From Paenibacillus sp. JJ-100 (GTDB taxonomy: Bacteria > Bacillota > Bacilli > Paenibacillales > Paenibacillaceae): 64,000 nucleotides of DNA. The notes beneath the pieces were generated by a model, which ran no database searches, had not been told where the DNA came from, and was given only the letters and a program-made list of their open reading frames with translations. The stretch is from contig NZ_CAOJCM010000009.1 of NCBI RefSeq assembly GCF_948329825.1, forward strand, positions 45,797 through 109,796. The letters run 5' to 3'. Positions 1 through 7,600 of the stretch are shown one piece after another (the stretch's first letter is position 1; each line of letters begins with the position of its first letter). Both the position numbers and the translations under genes were made by a program.

Positions 1-42
1 GTCGTCTACAAAATTGGAAACCTGTTTAACGTGCAGATGTAA
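1..42 (+). CDS. 3' end of an upstream gene (partial)
   Basis: Frame 1 reads VVYKIGNLFNVQM and then a TAA stop, just before the TelA-family gene. The stretch is too short to identify. In Bacillota telA is often preceded by xpaC or another member of the same operon, so this is probably the C-terminus of a co-transcribed partner. That is inference from context only. Confidence 0.4.
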   Translation, partial: VVYKIGNLFNVQM

Positions 43-100
43 CTCTATATGAATGTTAAGAGGTAAGCCTATAGTTGGGAACGAAAAGGGGGAACTGCGA

Positions 101-1240
101 ATGTCGTTTACGATGGAAATACCGAGCCAGAAGGAAATTCAGAAGGTGATTGAGGAAGAGATCAAACCGGTGCCCGCCGAGGTGGCGGAACTGCAGCAGG
201 TCGCGAATTCCAATGTGGATATGATTATGAATCTGGATCTGGAATCTCTAGAGAAACGCAAGGAAATTTTGCAATCCATTGACGGCTTTGGCATGAACAC
301 GATGCGATCCTCTTCTGAGAAAAACGCGCTGCTTCAAGTCTCCGTTGGACACCTGTCCAAGACGGGAGACGAGGGCGGTCAGGTCGCCAAAGGCTTGACC
401 GAGCTGCATATGCAACTGAAGGATCTCGACCCGAGCGTGGTCGATTTTGCCAAAACAGGCTTTCTGGGCAAACTGTTCAATCCGCTGCGCGCATATTTCC
501 TGAAGTACCAGAAAGCTGACGCCGTCATTGCCGATATTGTCGTTTCACTCGACAAAGGCCGCGCCACACTGCGTAACGACAACACGACGCTCGAGATTGA
601 GCAGCAGAGCCTGCGTGAGCTGACCAAACGATTACAGAAAGAGATTCAACTTGGCATGCTGATGGATGAGTCCATTGATACACAGATCGAGGCAGCCAAG
701 GTTCGTAATGAAGACCCCGAGAAGGTGCGTTTCATTACTGAGGAAGTCTTGTTCCCACTTCGTCAAAGGGTAATGGATTTACAGCAGATGCTGGTCGTTA
801 ATCAGCAAGGTATCATGGCGATTGAAGTGGTCATTCGTAACAATAAGGAGCTAATTCGTGGTGTAGACCGGGCGAAGAACGTGACCATCTCGGCGCTCAA
901 AATTGCGGTCACTGTTGCCAGTGCATTATACAATCAGAAGATTGTCTTGCAGAAAATCGAGTTGCTTAACCGTACTACGAATGATCTGATCGCCGGCACA
1001 TCCAAAATGCTGAAGGATCAGGGGACAGCCATCCAGAAGCAAGCTTATGAAGCAAGCATCTCGGTGGATACGATGAAGCAGGCTTTCACGGATGTGCTCT
1101 CCGCCCTGGACTCAATTTCGGTCTACAAACAAGAGGCTTTGCCAAGAATGCGCGAGACGATTGGTCAGTTTCGTGAACTGGCGGAGACCGGGGAACAGCA
1201 GATTCAACGATTAGAAAAAGGACAGAAGCTTGGTCTGTAA
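101..1240 (+). CDS. TelA-family toxic anion resistance protein
   Basis: A 379-residue protein of the TelA/YceH family, linked in the literature to tellurite and toxic-anion tolerance and to cell-envelope stress; the molecular activity is unknown. The protein is highly charged and largely helical, with heptad-like stretches and no signal peptide or membrane segment. The family signature stretch around FLGKLFNPLRAYFLKYQKAD is present near residues 130-150. An upstream in-frame ATG at 53 would add 16 residues, but ATG 101 has the ribosome site AAGGGGGAA eight bases before it and gives the usual family N-terminus (MSFTMEIPS). It is the last gene of its unit, since a strong hairpin follows at once. 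Confidence 0.9.
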   Translation: MSFTMEIPSQKEIQKVIEEEIKPVPAEVAELQQVANSNVDMIMNLDLESLEKRKEILQSIDGFGMNTMRSSSEKNALLQVSVGHLSKTGDEGGQVAKGLTELHMQLKDLDPSVVDFAKTGFLGKLFNPLRAYFLKYQKADAVIADIVVSLDKGRATLRNDNTTLEIEQQSLRELTKRLQKEIQLGMLMDESIDTQIEAAKVRNEDPEKVRFITEEVLFPLRQRVMDLQQMLVVNQQGIMAIEVVIRNNKELIRGVDRAKNVTISALKIAVTVASALYNQKIVLQKIELLNRTTNDLIAGTSKMLKDQGTAIQKQAYEASISVDTMKQAFTDVLSALDSISVYKQEALPRMRETIGQFRELAETGEQQIQRLEKGQKLGL

Positions 1241-1261
1241 CCAATCCATGAGAATAACTAG

Positions 1262-1309
1262 AAAAAGCAACCACTCCCTAATGACTAGTTAAGGATGGTT
1301 GCTTTTTTT
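1262..1309. terminator. Bidirectional terminator between telA and the 1330-1944 gene
   Basis: AAAAAGCAACCA pairs with TGGTTGCTTTTT across a short loop and is followed by a T run on the + strand. The A run at its left end makes it usable for the convergent minus-strand gene too. Confidence 0.85.
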
Positions 1310-1329
1310 GCAATGATTGCATACAGGTA

Positions 1330-1944
1330 TTACTCGTACCCAATTTTGTCAGCATACGCCAACAATGACTCAGTAACTCGGTCGAGAATTACATCGGCAG
1401 CTTTAACTTTAGCATTACCTTGTTGAAGGATCGTGTAGTTCACTTTATTTTTGGAAACGGCTTGTTTGTAAAGGATATAACCTTCAAGCTGCATATAAGT
1501 TCCTTTAATGAAGGAGGTATGAATTTTTTTGATTTCTGGGTTGTTGGATTGGATCAGTTTTGCTTTGGAGACGAATTTGGTATAATTCGGAATTACCGTA
1601 TTCGTCAGCTTAAGAAACATCGATTTTCGATTCGCTGAAGATACGGTGTTACCCACACTACTCAAGGAATCAATGGCTCTAGACTCATAGGTCTCGATAG
1701 CAAAAATCTGATCAAGATATTTTTTTAATTCCGCTTTTTCCTGAATAAACTCATCTACTGCCTCAGGCTCTTCTGTATCGTCTATTAAATCTCCCTCATA
1801 CGGATATTCGTCCGCAAACTCGTCTTGATCCCAATATGTATAGAATTCTTCCTTGGCAGCGTTGGCATGAGAAGCAGGAAAGAGAAGTACTCCGCCAAGC
1901 AATATGAAACTGGTCATTAATGAGACTATACGTAATTTGTTCAC
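1330..1944 (-). CDS. Small secreted protein, paralogue of the 12120-12698 gene
   Basis: Function unknown. The N-terminus has a lysine/arginine patch, a hydrophobic core (FILLGGVLLF) and an ANAA-type signal peptidase site. An acidic linker rich in D, E and Y follows, then a helical domain with the run SANRKSMFLKLTNTVIPNYT. The product of 12120-12698 has the same layout and matches this domain closely (SSNRKSFFLKLNNTVIPNYT), so the two are paralogues. Aligning their signal peptides puts the start at GTG 1944, preceded by AAGGGAG; an ATG at 1986 would add 14 residues before the signal peptide and is less likely. The domain resembles nothing I can name. Confidence 0.75.
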   Translation of the reverse strand: MNKLRIVSLMTSFILLGGVLLFPASHANAAKEEFYTYWDQDEFADEYPYEGDLIDDTEEPEAVDEFIQEKAELKKYLDQIFAIETYESRAIDSLSSVGNTVSSANRKSMFLKLTNTVIPNYTKFVSKAKLIQSNNPEIKKIHTSFIKGTYMQLEGYILYKQAVSKNKVNYTILQQGNAKVKAADVILDRVTESLLAYADKIGYE

Positions 1945-2182
1945 GTAAATGTTCAACTCCCTTTGTCTGAATTGTGTTAGAGCCATGGCTCATCTTTACT
2001 ATTATACAGGAAACGGAGAGTGACCTGGTGGAATAAATTTCCTCGTATCTCGGGTCAGATGATTCCAGTTTTGTGAATGGTGTCGTTATTACAGCTGACA
2101 CAGATTGGAGTTCATACTAAATTGTCAGCCACACGAGGGTGAGAGAAGAACTTTACACGAATGAGTACGCATGAAAAGATAG

Positions 2183-2213
2183 CAAAGAAGCCGCATCGCT
2201 TGCGGCTTCTTTG
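2183..2213. terminator. Hairpin terminator between two minus-strand genes
   Basis: CAAAGAAGCCGCA pairs perfectly with TGCGGCTTCTTTG around a 5-base loop. It lies downstream of the LacI-family gene (read on the minus strand) and probably ends its transcript. The rest of 1945-2312 shows no gene. Confidence 0.75.
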
Positions 2214-2276
2214 TCTTTTGGCATGTTAGCCCGTTTTTCTTCTACACCTTCAAGTTCCGAAGGATGGGTGATAGGA

Positions 2277-2286
2277 CAAACGTTTG
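2277..2286. promoter_or_regulatory. LacI-type operator core (isolated copy)
   Basis: CAAACGTTTG is a perfect 10-bp palindrome with the central CG typical of LacI-family operators. It matches the core of the two sites before malE. This one lies just past the 3' end of the regulator gene, so its role is unclear; it could be an auxiliary looping site. Confidence 0.5.
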
Positions 2287-2312
2287 CATGTTTGAGCTAA
2301 TGCTTAGCATGA

Positions 2313-3347
2313 TTAGCTAAGAGAAGGCTTTACTTTGGAATAAATAGAGGATTCACGAACAATCAGACGATGGGGGATAATAACCGGATTCTGAGTGAGA
2401 GGTTCGTTACTAAGAATTTTTAACAATACCTGAACTGCTGTGTAACCAAGCTGATATGTTCCAATATCAATAGAGCTTAGTGGTGGCGAAGCAAGTTCGG
2501 ACAAAGCAATATTGTTAAAGCTGACCACACTGATATCCTCAGGTACACGATAGCCAAGCTCCGCGAGTGCTCTTAACACACCAAAGGCTACATTATCATC
2601 GATAACCACTATAGCCGTAGGCCTGTCGGGCAGAGACATGAACAAGGACATCGCTCGAAATCCGCTCTCTTGTAGAAATTCTCCCTCTACGATCCAGTCA
2701 TTATTTGGTGTCAGTCCGGCTTCAACAAGCGCCTTTTGATAACCGCGCATACGATCATGTGATAACGTAATATCTGGCGGGCCGCTCACAAATCCGATAC
2801 GAGTATGCCCCTGTGCGATGAGATGTTGTGTCGCATCGTACGCTGTCTGCACATTGTCGTTATCCACCATAGGTGCATTGGGATGTGTTTCACTTCGGCC
2901 GATCAGCACAAAAGGAAATTTTTCTTCTTCCAAAAAAGAGATGATCGGATCGTCGCGTTTGGAACCAAGCAGTAGAATACCATCTACCCTGCGTCCATGC
3001 ACGAGACGAGAAATTGCCTGTAATTCATCATCGGAGGAAGTCTCGGTGGACAGCAGCAATTCATAATTGTTCCGAGTCGCATGAGTAATAATGCCACGTA
3101 ACAGTTCTCCGAAGAAATAATTTTGAAACAGCTCTTCCGCAGGACGCGGAAGCATAATCCCAAGGGTCTGTGTTGTTTTGGATACCAGACTCTTCGCCAT
3201 AATGTTGGGATGATAATTAAGCTCTTTCATAATTTGTTTAATTTTAAGAGATGTTTCCGTACTGATTCTAGGATGGCCCGAAATCACCCGTGACACTGTA
3301 GAAGGGGAAACACCCGCCAATCTGGCAATATCCTTGATCGTAATCAT
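2313..3347 (-). CDS. LacI-family regulator of maltodextrin/cyclodextrin genes (MalR-like)
   Basis: A 344-residue LacI/GalR repressor. An N-terminal helix-turn-helix is seen (ITIKDIARLAGVSPSTVSRV, residues 2-21), then the hinge helix and a periplasmic-binding-type sensor domain typical of maltose regulators. ATG 3347 has AGAAGGGG eight bases upstream; a further start at 3374 would add nine atypical residues. The gene is divergent to malEFG, and palindromic sites with the LacI-type core lie in the shared spacer, so it most likely represses malEFG and perhaps itself, with a maltodextrin or cyclodextrin as inducer. Target and inducer are inferred from context. Confidence 0.88.
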   Translation of the reverse strand: MITIKDIARLAGVSPSTVSRVISGHPRISTETSLKIKQIMKELNYHPNIMAKSLVSKTTQTLGIMLPRPAEELFQNYFFGELLRGIITHATRNNYELLLSTETSSDDELQAISRLVHGRRVDGILLLGSKRDDPIISFLEEEKFPFVLIGRSETHPNAPMVDNDNVQTAYDATQHLIAQGHTRIGFVSGPPDITLSHDRMRGYQKALVEAGLTPNNDWIVEGEFLQESGFRAMSLFMSLPDRPTAIVVIDDNVAFGVLRALAELGYRVPEDISVVSFNNIALSELASPPLSSIDIGTYQLGYTAVQVLLKILSNEPLTQNPVIIPHRLIVRESSIYSKVKPSLS

Positions 3348-3543
3348 GCAAAAAACCCCTTCTGATTCAATCATTTCAACATTCTCCTATGGTAATGCAA
3401 AGAATACCAGAAAGCAATCGGTAACTGGATGAACCAAAATGCAAGCATAGCAAAATAAAGGAAGAAAGAGCTAGAACAAGAAAACAGGAAATTACTGCGA
3501 ACTGACTTCAGGAAACGCTTGATTATGGAGTAATATAGCTTGT

Positions 3544-3560
3544 GCAAACGTTTGTACAAA
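3544..3560. promoter_or_regulatory. MalR-type operator O1
   Basis: GCAAACGTTTGTACAAA, containing the palindrome CAAACGTTTG, in the spacer between the regulator and malE. The same 17-mer recurs at 3681-3697, 137 bp further on (about 13 helical turns), which would suit DNA looping by a tetrameric or paired repressor. Confidence 0.75.
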
Positions 3561-3590
3561 GAAAGCCTCGTATTGTATGATGTGGAAGAT

Positions 3591-3605
3591 ATTATAGCGC
3601 TTACA
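3591..3605. promoter_or_regulatory. Catabolite-responsive element (cre) before malE
   Basis: Read on the minus strand this is TGTAAGCGCTATAAT, one mismatch from the CcpA cre consensus TGWAARCGYTWNCW. An identical 15-mer precedes the CGTase gene at 9816-9830. It suggests carbon catabolite repression by CcpA. Confidence 0.75.
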
Positions 3606-3680
3606 TCTATGTTTATACATACTTATCCATTCATTCTCCCTACATATTGAACCTCGCAGTGACCTTGTCTTCCATTTTGA

Positions 3681-3697
3681 GCAAACGTTTGTACAAA
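3681..3697. promoter_or_regulatory. MalR-type operator O2
   Basis: Second exact copy of GCAAACGTTTGTACAAA, 100 bp before the malE start, placed to block initiation or elongation at the malE promoter. Confidence 0.75.
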
Positions 3698-3796
3698 AGG
3701 CACCTAGAAAACAAAATACCTGACAATCTACGCAGTTTAAAGGGTAGAAAAGCGCGAACTTGGTTGAACCATGCAGAAGGAAAGGGGACATTTTAC

Positions 3797-5086
3797 ATGA
3801 GAAAATGGCAAGGCGCAACGTTGTCTGTTGTCATGGCATTCACATTGGCTGCATGCTCGTCTGGGGGCGGAGAGTCAACTCCGACAACGGCAAGCGAGAA
3901 TCCTCCGGAGGAGCAAGTTCAGCTTACAGCTGAGAATCTTCAGCCGGAAGAGGGCGCAACACTGGTGATCTGGGAAGACAAGAATCAGAGCAGCTTTATT
4001 GAGCAACGTGTCAAAAAGTTTGAGGAGAAGTACGGTGTCACAGTCAAGATGGAGGAGCTGCCACCGACAGATCAGGTAACCAAACTGACGACAGATGGGC
4101 CCGCTGGACTAGCCGCAGATGTTGTCGTATTTCCACATGATAAGATTGGCAGTGCCTCGGAAGCTGGGCTGATTCTGCCCAATGATATCTTTGAAGCCGA
4201 GACGACAGCCAACACGAGCGAGAATGCGCTAAAAGCGGTGACATTCAAAGACATTCTGTACGGCTATCCGTATAGTGTCGAGACCTATGCTCTCTTTTAC
4301 AACAAAGCCTTGTACCCTGAAGCACCGAAAGACTTTGATGAAATCATCGAATTCGCCAAAACTTTTAATAATACCAAGTCCAATCAGTATGCTCTGATGT
4401 GGGAATTACAGCAATTTTATTACAACTATGCCTTCCTGGCTTCTCAAGGTGGATATATCTTCGGTGACAACGGAATGGATAGCAGTGACCTCGGTTTAAA
4501 CAACGAAGGAGCACAGAAGGGGGGAGAATTTCTCCAAACCTTGAAGGCTGAAGTGCTTCCACTCAAGATGGGTGACGTGAACTACGATATCAAAAAAGGG
4601 TTGTTCTCCAGCGGCAAGCTGGCGATGGATATTAATGGACCTTGGACGATTGCGGATTATCGCAACGCCGGAATTGATTTTGGAGTTGCTCCACTTCCAG
4701 CCATCGATGGCAAACCGATGACATCCTTCTCAGGTGTCAAAGCCTATTACGTAAACGCATTCACACAGTACCCAAATGCCTCCAAGCTGCTGGCTGCCTT
4801 CCTTTCCAATGAAGAAGCGCAGATGGAAAACTTCGAAATGAACGGTACGTTACCGGCGAATAAAAATGTAGCTGCCGACGCGAAGGTGCAAGAAGATTCA
4901 ATCAACAAAGCATTTCTCGAACAGTTCAACAACTCGACTCCGATGCCTTCGCTTCCTGCGATGGACAGTGTGTGGGGACCTATATCATCCGCCATTACGG
5001 ATATCTGGGATACCGGCAAGGATGTGAAGACTTCGCTCGACAATGCTGTGAAACAAATTCAGGAAAGCCTGGCAACCGTACAATAA
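3797..5086 (+). CDS. malE: Maltodextrin/cyclodextrin ABC importer, binding lipoprotein
   Basis: A 429-residue solute-binding protein of the family-1 (MalE/CymE) type. The lipobox is FTLAAC with the lipidated Cys at residue 20, so it is anchored on the outer face of the membrane. The mature part has the usual start (ATLVIWEDKNQ) and the late MalE-type stretch around SMPSLPAMDSVW. ATG 3797 has AAAGGGGA eight bases upstream; the open frame runs back to 3647 but those codons are leader. It heads a malEFG operon. Upstream are two operators and a cre. With a CGTase and cyclomaltodextrinase next door, the ligand may be cyclodextrins as well as linear maltodextrins. Confidence 0.9.
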   Translation: MRKWQGATLSVVMAFTLAACSSGGGESTPTTASENPPEEQVQLTAENLQPEEGATLVIWEDKNQSSFIEQRVKKFEEKYGVTVKMEELPPTDQVTKLTTDGPAGLAADVVVFPHDKIGSASEAGLILPNDIFEAETTANTSENALKAVTFKDILYGYPYSVETYALFYNKALYPEAPKDFDEIIEFAKTFNNTKSNQYALMWELQQFYYNYAFLASQGGYIFGDNGMDSSDLGLNNEGAQKGGEFLQTLKAEVLPLKMGDVNYDIKKGLFSSGKLAMDINGPWTIADYRNAGIDFGVAPLPAIDGKPMTSFSGVKAYYVNAFTQYPNASKLLAAFLSNEEAQMENFEMNGTLPANKNVAADAKVQEDSINKAFLEQFNNSTPMPSLPAMDSVWGPISSAITDIWDTGKDVKTSLDNAVKQIQESLATVQ

Positions 5087-5137
5087 AGATGAATCGATGA
5101 ATTATACCATTACGAATGGCCGGAGAGGAGAGAGCAA

Positions 5138-6493
5138 ATGCGACAACAGCATGTCCCGGTACCTGTTCAACCCACCAGGGAAAAGCAGTACCGGATGACA
5201 GCGGCCATATGCTCCATCATATTGCAGGGCCTTGGACAGTTATACAATCGGCAATGGATCAAAGGCATTGTTCTACTGTTGCTGGAGGGAGTGGGGCTTG
5301 CGTACCTGCTTCCCCGCCTGTCCCAAGCTGTATGGGGAATATGGACACTGGGGGAAAATACACAACGTTTTGTCAAAGTGAATGGTTCGACCGTACTTCA
5401 AAAGGGAGACCATTCCATCTTTTTGCTGTTAGACGGAATTATCGTATTGTTAGTCTTTTTTGTGTTTGTGCTCCTGTACATTCTGAACATCCGGGATGCT
5501 TATATGACAGGACTGGCAAGGGAACAAGGCAAACCCACCCTTGGGGCTGCCGCAACAATGCGGAATATGATGGACAAAAACTTCCCGTATCTGTTTCTAT
5601 CCATCCCTGCACTTGGCGTTCTGTTTTTCACCATCATGCCCATTGTATTCACGGTTACGATTGCCTTCACGAACTACTCCGCACCGGATCATATTCCACC
5701 AGCCAAGTTGGTCGACTGGGTAGGGTTCAAAACATTCACAGATCTGATTCAGCTCAAATCCTGGAGCCAGACGTTCTACGGCGTTCTGACTTGGACGGTT
5801 ATCTGGGCATTCCTCGCTACATTTACCACCTATTTCGGTGGGGTATTAGTCGCTTTATTAATTGAACAGCAGGGTATTCGTTTCAAAAAACTGTGGCGTA
5901 CCATTTTCATTTTGCCTTATGCGATTCCACAGATTATTTCGTTGTTGCTGATGCGTAACCTGTTTAACGGTCAGTTCGGACCAATCAATACGTATATGCG
6001 AGCGTTCGGGCTGGAAGGGCTACCATGGCTGACCGATCCGTTCTGGGCCAAAGTGACTGTCATTGTGGTCAACATGTGGATCGGTATTCCGGTCAGTATG
6101 GTATTGATTCTCGGTGTCCTGACAGCTATTCCGCGTGATCTGTACGAGGCAGCCGAGGTGGACGGCGCTTCCGCATTCCAGAAATTCCGGATTATTACGA
6201 TGCCGTTCATTTTATTTGCAACTACTCCAGTGCTGATCATGCAGTTTGCCGGCAACTTCAACAATTTCAACGTGATCTTCCTGTTAACGAACGGAAACCC
6301 GCTTCGCGGCGATTACCAATATGCCGGAGCAACGGACCTGCTGGTCACTTGGCTCTACAAGCTTACACTGGACAATAACAAATTCAACATGGCATCTGCG
6401 GTAGGGATTATTATCTTCCTGATCATCGCTACCTTCTCCATCTGGAACTTCCGCCGCTCCAAATCATTCAAGGAGGAGGACATGATTCAATGA
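5138..6493 (+). CDS. malF: Maltodextrin/cyclodextrin ABC importer, permease MalF
   Basis: A 451-residue inner-membrane permease. An N-terminal region of about 140 residues holds a predicted hairpin of membrane segments (around residues 35-65 and 100-125), as in MalF proteins with an extra N-terminal domain. The binding-protein-dependent transport domain follows, with the EAA loop seen as EAAEVDGASAFQKFRIITMP. The start ATG 5138 follows GGAGAGGAGAG. It overlaps malG by four bases (ATGA), showing translational coupling. It pairs with MalG to form the channel. Confidence 0.92.
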   Translation: MRQQHVPVPVQPTREKQYRMTAAICSIILQGLGQLYNRQWIKGIVLLLLEGVGLAYLLPRLSQAVWGIWTLGENTQRFVKVNGSTVLQKGDHSIFLLLDGIIVLLVFFVFVLLYILNIRDAYMTGLAREQGKPTLGAAATMRNMMDKNFPYLFLSIPALGVLFFTIMPIVFTVTIAFTNYSAPDHIPPAKLVDWVGFKTFTDLIQLKSWSQTFYGVLTWTVIWAFLATFTTYFGGVLVALLIEQQGIRFKKLWRTIFILPYAIPQIISLLLMRNLFNGQFGPINTYMRAFGLEGLPWLTDPFWAKVTVIVVNMWIGIPVSMVLILGVLTAIPRDLYEAAEVDGASAFQKFRIITMPFILFATTPVLIMQFAGNFNNFNVIFLLTNGNPLRGDYQYAGATDLLVTWLYKLTLDNNKFNMASAVGIIIFLIIATFSIWNFRRSKSFKEEDMIQ

Positions 6494-7326
6494 AGAAACG
6501 CAATAATCCGATTCGTCTGACACTTAGTTATGTGTTATTAATTATTATTGCCATCGTATCCATCTATCCGGTGCTGTGGATATTTCTGTCGTCCCTGCGT
6601 CCGGGAGCAGCGTTGTTCAGTGAACGTCTATGGCCGGAAAGCTTCACGCTCGCCCATTATGGCGAATTGTTCAACAATCCGTCCTTCATGTATGGAAGAT
6701 GGTACATGAACACGCTGAAGATTGCTTTCTTCACGATGATTTTCTCGACATTAATGGTGACGCTGGGCATGTATGCCTTGTCCCGGTTCCGTTTTCGGGG
6801 GCGTAAAACGATTCTGTCCACGATGCTCATTCTAGGTATGTTCCCAAGCTTCATGAGTATGATCGCCATTTATATTATTTTGCTGCAAATCAAACTGCTC
6901 GACACACATGCCGCGCTTATACTGGTTTATTCTGCAGGAGCGGTGCTGGGCGGATTCATCGTCAAAGGTTTCTTTGACACCATCCCGCGCAGCCTGGATG
7001 AAGCTGCCCGCATCGATGGTGCAAGTCATCTTCGCGTCTTTACCAGTATCATTCTGCCGTTATCCAAACCGATGCTGACGTATGTTGCGTTAACCAGCTT
7101 TACAGGGGCTTGGATGGATTTTATTTTCGCACGTTTGGTGCTACGGACCAAGGAGAACTGGACCCTTGCCGTTGGTATGTGGGACCTTGTGAACCGGTAT
7201 CAAGACAGTAACTTCACGATGTTTGCTGCCGGAGCCGTACTGATTGCAATCCCGATCACTATGCTGTTTGTGTTCTTGCAGCGCTTCCTCGTTCAAGGCC
7301 TAACAAGCGGAGCATCCAAAGGATAG
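6490..7326 (+). CDS. malG: Maltodextrin/cyclodextrin ABC importer, permease MalG
   Basis: A 278-residue permease with six predicted membrane segments and the EAA loop (DEAARIDGASHLRVFTSIILP) that contacts the ATPase. The end of the protein is LVQGLTSGASKG, very like MalG of Gram-positive maltose systems (QGLTAGAVKG). The ATGA overlap with malF marks one operon. No ATP-binding subunit follows; the importer probably borrows a shared MsmX/MsmK-type ATPase encoded elsewhere, as is common in Bacillota. Confidence 0.93.
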   Translation: MKKRNNPIRLTLSYVLLIIIAIVSIYPVLWIFLSSLRPGAALFSERLWPESFTLAHYGELFNNPSFMYGRWYMNTLKIAFFTMIFSTLMVTLGMYALSRFRFRGRKTILSTMLILGMFPSFMSMIAIYIILLQIKLLDTHAALILVYSAGAVLGGFIVKGFFDTIPRSLDEAARIDGASHLRVFTSIILPLSKPMLTYVALTSFTGAWMDFIFARLVLRTKENWTLAVGMWDLVNRYQDSNFTMFAAGAVLIAIPITMLFVFLQRFLVQGLTSGASKG

Positions 7327-7403
7327 CATTACTCATACCATTAATAGTTAATATCATAATTAGCTGCCGTATTAACGAGGTTTAGCGAGGTTAGTCATAC
7401 ATG

Positions 7404-7511
7404 CGGCACTTCAAACTTCAATCAGGCACTTCCGTAATGTCATGTCTTTATCGACTGGCACAGCTGCGGAAGTGCCTGCTTGTGTATTCCATCAACATAT
7501 GCGGAAGTGCC
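7404..7511. repeat. Four copies of a GGCACTTCC / GGAAGTGCC motif
   Basis: The motif occurs at 7404-7411 (GGCACTTC), 7425-7434, 7467-7476 and 7502-7511. The middle pair forms an inverted repeat (AGGCACTTCCG with CGGAAGTGCCT). The block sits in the convergent spacer between malG and the CGTase gene and may fold as a terminator for malEFG; no T run follows it. Confidence 0.5.
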
Positions 7512-7537
7512 AGCTTATGCGTTGCATTAACATAGAA

Positions 7538-7574
7538 AACCCGGAGTATACGCTGTATTAGCGTGCTCCGGGTT
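7538..7574 (-). terminator. Terminator of the CGTase gene
   Basis: AACCCGGAG pairs with CTCCGGGTT, with further pairing inside (ACGCT/AGCGT). On the minus strand it is followed by TTTTC, so it suits the CGTase transcript; it may also stop malEFG from the other side. Confidence 0.75.
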
Positions 7575-7600
7575 AACTTGTGTTCTTAATAATGAAGCTT

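Noticed and set aside
7404..7511. CRISPR-like repeat array
   Set aside because: The repeats are only 9-11 bases, in both orientations and unevenly spaced.
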